Shown piece by piece: positions 56,112 to 64,000 of a stretch of 64,000 bases of DNA. Each line of letters begins with the position of its first letter. Within the stretch, counting starts at the first letter, position 1. Position numbers and translations under genes: made by a program. This stretch comes from Corylus avellana (lineage: Eukaryota; Streptophyta; Magnoliopsida; Fagales; Betulaceae): NCBI RefSeq assembly GCF_901000735.1, contig NC_081541.1:24161248-24225247 (forward strand), written 5' to 3'. The notes under the pieces were generated by a model that was given only the letters and a program-made list of their open reading frames with translations, searched no databases and was not told the DNA's origin.

Positions 56112-56437
56112 GTGTTTGATGGTGCATATGATGATCACACTATTATAAATGTGGTCATCCTCACACTAGATTATAGAATTGTTACTAGAAGGTAATAAAA
56201 CTTCTAGTAAAGGTAACCGGTCAAGAGAAGTGACTCTTGGTCAAGAGTCGAGTTAGGACTCTATAAATAGAGTCCTATGAGAACACAAATAGTATCCAAT
56301 AAAATATATCTTATGTACGTTTGTTTTATTACATTAGAAAGTCTGTTCTTTAAAGTTTATTGTTCTCCACAGGATTTCCACCCTAACGGGAGAAATCCTT
56401 CCTACAATTAATCCTTTAGAATTCCAACTATGCAGGT

Positions 56438-59400
56438 ATGAGTGAAAATGATTATGTGGGAGAATTTGTAAATCAAATGGAGCTAATTGCAAAGGAACTT
56501 GCAAGTGCTGGTCATCATGTATCAAACAAAATGCAAGTGACAACCATACTCATTGGCTTCCCCTTATCATGGGAACATGTGGTAACTTCTTTAACACTTA
56601 GTGGAAAAGAAGTGTCCTTGGTTTCTCTACTAGTGCTAATCGTTCTCAAAGAAGAAAGAATGAAAAGAAGAAGGGGAGAAGGAACATCAAGCAATTTAAA
56701 GATGGCCCAAAACATACCGCAAACCATTCGAGCTCCTACATTCAGAGGCAAACCCAAAAAGTTCAAAAGAAAATAGAAGGGTAAGCCAAAAGGTAAAGTC
56801 AAAATCAAAGGAGTATGCTTCATATGTGGAAAAGTTTGACACTTTAAAGCACATTGTCCAAAAATCCATAGCGGTAAAAGACAGTAGGAGATTGTAATGA
56901 TGATCACTAAAGTAATGATGGCAGAACCAACTTCAAACTCATGGTGGATAGATTCAGCAGCAACAAGACACATCACAAGGGGTAGAGAATTTTTTGTGGA
57001 CTTCAAAGAGAAAGATGCTAGAGAGCATAAAGTTTACATGGGCAATAACACCTATAGTGACGTGTTAGGAGAAGGAAAGTGTAAGATTTATGTCAAAGGT
57101 TTAGTTATTGTTTTGCATGATGTTTTGTATGTTCCTAGTATCCTGAGAAATCTAATATCAATTCCAGTATTAAATAACAAAGGATACATGATAAAATTCA
57201 AATCTGGGAAGGTTTACATGAGGAAATTGAATACTTCTGTAAAGAGTACAAAAGTAGATAATATGTATTTAATTAAAGTTGATAATAAAGTTTCAATTTC
57301 ACATTACTCATGCGTGTCTGAAAGTAGTTCTTATCTATGGCATTTAAGACTAGGCCATATTAATAAAAATAAATTGATAAGAATGAGCAAAAGTGGATTA
57401 CTACCTTCCATTAATTCTGGAGATTTTAATATATGTGAATCATGTATTAAAGGAGAAATGATTATCAAGTCTTTTTCAAAACACTGGAAACCATCAGAAT
57501 TATTAGATGTAATTCACTCAGATATTTGCGGACCATTCAGAACTAAGACTCATAGAGGAATGGAATACTTTATTACCTTCATCGATGATTATTTAAGGTA
57601 TGGATATATCTACCTCATCAAAAACAAATTTGAAGCTATTGATAAGTTCAAATAATTCAAATTAGAGGTAAAAAAACAGTTAGGGAGATCTATCAAAACC
57701 TTGAATAATGATAGGGGGAGAATATGAAGCTATGGATAATTTCTGCAAAGAAAATGGGATAAAACATTTGTACACAATATCATATAAGCCTCAACAAAAT
57801 GATATTGCAGAAAGAAGAAATAGAACTTTAATGAGAATGACAAGATCAATGATGGCATTTACTGACTTGCCTATCCATTTTTTGGGGGAAGCCTTATCCA
57901 CATCAGCTTACATACTCAATAGGATTAAGACAAAATCCAAACCTTTAACTCCCTATGAGATCTGGACAGGTCTGAAACCCAACATAGAAAATCTAAGAGT
58001 TTGGGGATGCAAAGCTCATGTACTTATCCCAAAACCTTTAAGGGATAAATTAAAAGATAAAACATGGGAATGCAAGTTCATAGGATATGTTGAGAATGGT
58101 AGTGGATATCGATTCTACCATTCTGAGAAGGGATTGATAGAAAGTTGATATGCTGTTTTTCTTGAAAATTCAGATCAAATAACTTCTATTAGGGCTGGGC
58201 ACGGGTTGGGGCAGGGCGGGTATCGGAATTTTTCCCACCCGCCCCGTACCTTGCGGGTTTTGGGATTTTCAACCCGCCACCTGAGCACAATGAGCAATAT
58301 CCGCGCGGGTTCAGGTGTTGCGGGGCGGGGAAATCGTCTGCAGGTTGGGTTCTTTTCCTCCATTTTGTCTGGTTTTTTCTCCTCCATTTTCGTCTCGCCT
58401 GTTCTGCAGATTTCTTTTCCTCCTACACAACCACAACCCAACATCAGAACCTATAAATAACCTATAAACAAGGGAAACGAAAATTTATTTGTTTGAACAA
58501 ACAACCCAACATCAGATTAATGAATTTATCAAGAGATCTCTTGGATCCCATTCATAAAAGAGGTCTAGAGAGAGAAAAAAAAAAACTTGGATTGTAGTCT
58601 GTGGAGGTGGGAGCGGCGCAACAGCGTTTGAAGAGGTGGAGGGCGGCGCAGACGAGAGACGGAGAGAGAGCCACTAATGAGAGAGAACAAGAGAGCCGAA
58701 GAGAGAGCAAGAGAATGAGAGAGAGCGAGAGAGACGAAGAGAGAGTAAGAGAACAAGAGAGGGATTAAGGGAGAGAGGCGGCAGAACAAAATAGAGAGAG
58801 AAGAGTTAGGGTTAGTATCTAGGGTTTTTTCCTTTTTATACTAATGCGGGTTGGATCGGGGTGGGGCGGGTACCCGCAGGGAAAAAAATTCCTATGCCCG
58901 TAACCCGCCCCGCCCCGCACGGGTTTGATAAATCCTACCCGAACCCGAAAAAATACACACAAAACCCGCGTGGGGCGAGGCGGGGCAGGTCTGCGGGTTG
59001 GGCAGATTTTTGCCCACCCCTAACTTCTATGGAAGATATCATACTATTATAAGATGAAGCATCTACACAAGAAAATTCAGATCAAATCACCCCTATGAAA
59101 GAAATCAAACTACTAGAAGATGAAGAATTTGCACAATCAGTACCTATGGAAAGTTCATTTGAAGCCGAAAACATTACAAATCTCTAGGATAGTGGGAGTA
59201 AAAGAAGACTGGATCTCAATAACTCTAATCATGAAAATAGTGGGAGAGTTAAAAGACAAAGACGACCATTAGTTATACTTAAAGATCATTATGTACTAAC
59301 TATAAATGATATAAATCTACAAGATGATCCGACTAGTTTCAAAGAAGTTGTAAAAGGTGATGATGCAGACAAATGGATTGATGCAATGAATGACAAACTA

Positions 59401-60888
59401 AACTCAATCAACAAAAATGACGTCTGGGAGCTCACAGATCTACCACACCAAAGAAAAGCTATTGGATGTAAATGGGTACTAAAGAAGAAATTCAAAGCAG
59501 ATGGAAGTCTTGATAAATACAAGGCTAGGTTAGTAGCCAAAGGATTCACTCAACAATCAGGTGTGGACTTCGTTGATACTTATTCACCCGTAGCAAAATA
59601 TACCTCAGTAAGAATAATCATGTCCATAATAGTTAAGATGGATTTAGAGTTGTACCAATTAGAAGTAAAAATAGCATTTCTAAACAGAGAATTGAAAGAA
59701 GACATCTATATGGCTCAACTTGAAGGGTTTAACGTGAATGGACATGAAGAAAAGGTTTATAAATTAAAGAGGTCATTGTACGGGCTTAAGCAATCCTCAA
59801 GATAATGATACTTAAAATTTCATGAAGCTATCACGGCGATCGGCTTCGAGGTAAGTCCACTAGATCATTGTGTTTACATATATAATGACAATGATAAGTT
59901 AACTATATAATCATTATATGTAGATGACATACTATTGGCTGGAAATTACTTGGAAATGATTCAAAGAACAAAGAATTTCTTAGCATTTAAGTTTGAAATG
60001 AAAGACATGGGTGAAGCAACTTATGTCTTGGGAATAAAAATTTCAAGGGATAGGACCTCAAAATTTTTATACTTAGATCAAGAGAAATATATAGAAAAGG
60101 TACTTAGAAGGTTTAATATGGATAAATGTAAACCTCTAAGTACACCTATTTCAAAGGGTCAACATTTAAGCAAAACAATGTGTCCTTGAGACCAAACATA
60201 AATTCTTGAAATGGAAAACGTCCCCTATGCCCAAGTAGTGGGCAGTCTTATGTATGCTATGACAAGCACACGACTGGATATTTGTCATGCTGTAGGATTG
60301 GTTAGTATATATCAATCTAATCCATGAAATGAGCCTTGGAAAGTGGTAAAAAGAATATTCAGGTATCTGCAAGGAACTAAAAACATGGGTTTATATTTTG
60401 GATTAGAAGATCTAAACATTGCAGGATACACTGACACGGATTTTGCAGGAGATGTAGATGATAGAAAATCTACCAGTGGCCATATATTCTTATCTGGGGG
60501 CACAACTGTTTCTTGGTAAAGTAAGAAACAAAATTGTGTTGCAAAATCCACAATGGAAGCTGAGTATATATCATGCAGCACAACGGTAAGCAATGCTGTT
60601 TGGATTAAGCGTTTTATTAGAAGTATAAATTTTGGAATGCAAGATGGACTTGTCAATGTATTTTGTGATAATAAGTTTGCCATCTCTTTAATAAAAAGTG
60701 GAGCTCAAAGTTCCAAAGGCAAACACATTGACATAAGTTATCACTATATTCAAGATATAGTGGAGATAAGTGAAATAAAAGTTGAATTTATTCCCTCAAT
60801 AGAGATGGTAGCTGATCCCATGACCAAAGGGTTAACTCTAGATAAATTTAGAAAGCATGTATCAAAAATGGGATTAAGGAAAACTTAA
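56438..60888 (+). pseudogene. Copia gag-pol remnant
   Basis: Domains in order: gag C-terminal half (56438-56776), a knuckle with its fourth position region broken by a stop (CFICGKV then a stop, HFKAHC) near 56820, protease WWIDSAATRHIT near 56940, GAG-pre-integrase LWHLRLGHINKNKL near 57340, integrase core HSDICGPF and FIDDYLRYGYIYL near 57520-57610, integrase end AERRNRTLMRM and YEIWTGLKPN near 57800-57975. The hAT-like insertion follows. Then come RT (DVWELTDLPHQRKAIGCKWV near 59421, YVDDILLAGNY near 59918) and RNase H (AEYISCSTTVSNAVWIKRF near 60557, DPMTKGL near 60810), ending at TAA 60886-60888. Stops occur near 56776, 57654, 59803-59808, 59910 and 60189. Non-functional. Confidence 0.9.
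58190..59022. mobile_element. Non-autonomous hAT-like element, GC-rich, nested in copia
   Basis: 833 bp with ends TAGGGCTGGGCA and, inverted, TAGGGGTGGGCA, flanked by exact 8-bp duplications ACTTCTAT at 58182-58189 and 59023-59030. Subterminal DNA is dense in GCGGGT/ACCCGC motifs, likely transposase-binding repeats. The interior has a GA-rich stretch (58640-58800) and no transposase. Removing one target duplication plus the element restores continuous copia sequence between integrase and RT. Confidence 0.9.
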
Positions 60889-61490
60889 GAAAAGACTACA
60901 TGGTAAGAACAACATAATCAAAAGGATTCAGGGACGCCTGAATGAATGATGGTATGTGTTTCTTTTGCCTCATTAAAATATTTTTTGGGCGAATGACACT
61001 TGTAAAATAACAGACATTTTGAACTGACATAAATGTAAAGTCCACTCAAAGGCATTATGTTAAGTTTGGTATAATATCTGTATATGATAGAATAATGAAT
61101 CATTGGAAAAAAGTTTTAATATAAATCTCAAATAGGGATAACCTTGGAGATAAGAAATTGAATGAGAAATTCAATACAAGTTTACATATGGTTAGTATGT
61201 AAAAATCATTAATTTTAGTTTGGGTGTGGATTGTATTCCCAACTATGGATAATTAATGTTATTTGCTTAAATTACATAGCAAATAAAGTTACCACTAGTA
61301 TGTCGTCAGTAAGACACATATGGTAAAAATGTGCAATCAGATGAAATAACGTAAGTGTGCACACGTCATAGAATGTTATTATCTGATCATTGTTTGTAAG
61401 TATAAGTAGATGAGTAGTTGACATGTTTTTTGGTACCAAAGGTAATCATGTGCAACAAAAGTTTTTATTACCAATCATAATAGTATCATC
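60889..61490 (+). other. Copia 3' untranslated internal region
   Basis: Between the RNase H stop and the polypurine tract. A/T-rich, no ORF of note. Confidence 0.6.
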
Positions 61491-61818
61491 AAGTGGGAGA
61501 TGATGGTGCATAGGATGATCACACTATTATAAGTGTGGTCATTCCCACACCAGATTATAGAATTGTTACAAGAAGGTAATAAAACTTTCAATGGAGGTAA
61601 CTGGTCAAGCGAAGTGACTCTTGGTCAAGAGTTGAGTTGGGACTCTATAAATAGAGTCCCATGAGAGCACAAAGGGTATCCAATAAAATATATCTTATGT
61701 ACGTTTGTTTTATTACTTTAGAAAGTGTGTTCTTTAAAGTCTCTTGTTCTCCACAAGATTTTCACCCTAACGGGAGAAATCCTTCCTACAAATAATCCTT
61801 CAGAATTCCAACAGTGTT

Positions 61819-63270
61819 ACTATTGGCAATGACAATGGATTGCAAAAACATCTGAAGACATGTTTGGACAGATGAATTCCGAAAACATCTCATTGGCAGG
61901 AATGTTCGGATGCCCTAGGTCGTATTTGAGGGTTGGGGGGCATACCAAATGAAAACTTAGCGTCAAAGCTATAAGAATTTGGGAGAATATTTAACATATA
62001 AACATAAAAATAAAAACATTAAGCTCTGGTCATTGTTACTTAAGTACTTGAATTGAATAATTCAGAAATCCAGAGTTCAACGTTTTGTTGAATTTGCAAT
62101 CTTAGAACAAATTTTAGAACATTCACAATATATTAAGAGAGTGATAGATAAGAGTTTTTGGTCTATCTATTTCACACGTTAATTGTGACTGATGGATATC
62201 ACAAGGTTATAGATAAACCAAGACCCTTATCCAATTTATCTAATGTTGCTTTCTTTCATCAAGGGAGACAACATTTGGACTTTTCATTTTTAGTAGTTAT
62301 CTGTATATTTAATTAGCTAAAAGTTTTAGTTCAATAAAAACTCTCTTAATATAATATAATATATAATATATGTGACATGTGAGCCACTTTAAATCTCCTT
62401 GTAGGAGACAAGTTCTAACAAAAGCCGCCTTTAAATAGGTTAAAAGTTGCATATGTCACACATTCAGGTCTCTATCGAACGTTTTAAGCTTAAAATCAAA
62501 CATTTGTTTGTCGTTTTTTAAGTTGGATAGCATCGCGCAGTATTCATTAAAACAAGCATAACTTTTGCTATGGGTCTTTGAATTTCGCATGTGGCCACAT
62601 TCTAGAAGGCTCTTTTCAAGACGCATGTCATGGTAATTATTCCAATATTTTAAATTTCTTTTTATAATTTAAAAATCCAATGTTTTCTCTCTTAAGACAA
62701 TGTTTACAATGCTTTCATGTCCTTTAGGAATCATACATTAACCTTGAATGTATGAGCTACACATCAGTTTGGTAAAAGTCTATTGGTAAAAGATTTGGTA
62801 TTCCTAACATTTCTTTACCATAATTGATCACATAATATTTTCCTTTAGTTAACATGTATTTTCATTAGGTTTATCAAAATTACACTTTGGTTTCATATTT
62901 TAATTCATGATTTTTGAAGCAAGGTGTTACAAGCTTCTTCTTCTGAGCTTCTGTGGTTTTGTCTTGGGCCTCCCATGCGTTCAAATGCTTCAAAAACACA
63001 CATCAATGTAGCATCAATGTGCACTTTCTCCACCATTCCCCCGCATGTTTTCTCCATTAGATATCAAAACAGTTTTCAACTCTAATTGTTTCCAAATTTT
63101 AGTTTTTTTGGTGTTTTTGTTTTCTCTTATTTTTGCTTTTAAAATAATTTGTCAAACACACATGAACAATGCAAAAAACATATTTCACTGTTTTGGAAAT
63201 AGAAAAATTGTTTCCAAAATAGCTACCAAACAAGAGCTCGTTGTAAGAATTCAATATATAATTAAATGCT
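61819..63270. other. Intergenic, no gene seen
   Basis: AT-rich. An ATATAATATA-type run lies near 62345-62370. No family-level protein or RNA signal was recognised on either strand. Confidence 0.55.
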
Positions 63271-63276
63271 AATTGA

Positions 63277-63790
63277 CAATAAAATTAGCAGCGGAATGAA
63301 TAATTATATAAATACCTCTAGCCATGCTTTGCTCAAGCCAATTGAAGAATAGCTTCACAGCAACCAAATCTAGAAAAACTAAAAATATTGAGAGGTTCTT
63401 CTGACCTATGCCTACCAGTGAGTGCCAATTGATGGAATACACATGCCTTATTTATAGGTAGGTCAGGGGACCCTCAATTAGAGCTGTTACCTTAATTATT
63501 CTTCCCATCAAGGAATCAAAATCAAATCAATACAGCTAATTGATTCCACAAAAATAAAATTATTGATGAAATCAAATACTTGTTCCACAAGAATTAAATC
63601 AGCAATTTAATTCAGAATATTTGATTGAAATCAAAATACTTGTTCCACAAGAATTAAATCAGCAATTTAATTCAGAATATTTGATTTCACACAATAACCT
63701 TTAATTGGAATAAATTATTGAACACCGAAATTTTATAATTACAATAATATATGTGACATAAGGGACATACTTAAAATGGAATTTCTTACA
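63277..63790 (-). mobile_element. 3' LTR of a minus-strand copia element that leaves the window
   Basis: On the minus strand a polypurine tract CCAAGTGGGAAAA (plus 63791-63803) is followed by TGTAAGAAATTCC, the usual junction of a copia internal region with its 3' LTR. A TATA box, CTATAAATAAGG, lies on the minus strand at about plus 63447-63458. The inner LTR end near 63277 (TGACAATAAAA on plus) is an estimate. The internal region would lie to the right, beyond the window. Confidence 0.5.
63568..63687. repeat. 60-bp tandem duplication in LTR U3
   Basis: Two copies offset by about 60 bases share ACTTGTTCCACAAGAATTAA, then ATCAGCAATTTAATTCAGAATATTTGATT. They lie upstream of the TATA box of the probable minus-strand LTR, where enhancer-like repeats are often found. 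Confidence 0.85.
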
Positions 63791-64000
63791 TTTTCCCACT
63801 TGGCCCTTATGACACATAAATTCCTTATGGTGTTTAGTTCTATGATATGACCAATACTTTATTTATTCCAACCATTGATCGAATCCTCCCAGTCATTCAA
63901 GGAATACTACACACGAATCATGGCGGTAAAGCTTTTATATGATAAGCCGCCCCTTCCATGTATCACGATGTGCAATACTTCCTAAATGAGTACATTATGG

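Larger units (their letters stand above)
56117..61813 (+). mobile_element. Ty1/copia element with intact LTRs but no primer-binding site
   Basis: LTRs 56117-56428 and 61501-61813 start TGATGGTGCATA and end ATTCCAAC(A). The exact target duplication GTGTT is at 56112-56116 and 61814-61818. A TATA box (TCTATAAATAGAG) is present in both LTRs. The polypurine tract AAGTGGGAGA at 61491-61500 precedes the 3' LTR. After the 5' LTR the sequence goes straight into gag (ATGAGTGAAAATG), with no TGGTATCAGAGC, so the PBS and the N-terminal gag were deleted. The polyprotein is interrupted by stops and by a hAT-like insertion at 58190-59022. Confidence 0.9.

Noticed and set aside
58565..58789. Minus-strand Ser/Leu-rich ORF
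   Set aside because: It reads through the GA-rich interior of the hAT-like element; composition is set by the GA repeat.

Overview
This window is nuclear DNA from a seed plant, most likely a woody eudicot. Intron-rich plant genes, Ty1/copia and Ty3/gypsy retrotransposons primed by initiator-Met tRNA, tRNA-derived SINEs, TRIMs, hAT and Mutator-like MITEs and abundant A/T tracts all fit that. The species cannot be named from the sequence. The 100-N run at 12671-12770 shows this is a scaffolded draft assembly.

Only two host protein genes are supported, and both lie on the minus strand. The first is a MORN-repeat phosphatidylinositol-4-phosphate 5-kinase (PIP5K). It is spliced over 41398-23493 and its nine coding exons give a 776-residue protein. 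The second is an ALKBH9-type 2-oxoglutarate/Fe(II) RNA demethylase. It is spliced over 48641-45207 and its six coding exons give 512 residues. Both models were built by hand from splice sites and phases that join in frame throughout. The two genes have unrelated roles (membrane phosphoinositide signalling and RNA m6A removal) and are simply head-to-tail neighbours 3.8 kb apart.

Layout: 1-3216 is a decayed minus-strand copia element that runs off the left edge, with a repeat carrying two primer-binding motifs and an LTR end beside it. 4285-4599 is a foldback element with 9-bp target duplications. 4850-10770 is an old MITE that received, in turn, a foldback element, a gag-only copia element and a hAT MITE. 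6061-12670 is repeated almost completely at 12771-19410 on the other side of the assembly gap. 19411-23377 is gene-free repeat debris. 23378-41398 is the PIP5K gene, whose introns hold a copia relic, a copia gag fragment, a short gypsy element, two TRIMs, a foldback element and non-LTR insertions. 41399-45206 is intergenic, and 45207-48641 is the demethylase gene. 48876-55460 is a dense field of foldback/MITE elements in which two internal duplications preserve filled and empty insertion sites. 56117-61813 is a copia element with intact target duplications but no primer-binding site, interrupted by a GC-rich hAT-like element. The right edge holds a minus-strand copia 3' LTR.

The most notable content is not a new gene system. 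It is an unusually legible record of transposition: a foldback family with 9-bp target duplications seen against its own empty sites, paired TRIMs with perfect target duplications inside one gene, and gag-only Sirevirus-like elements in a gap-spanning duplication.
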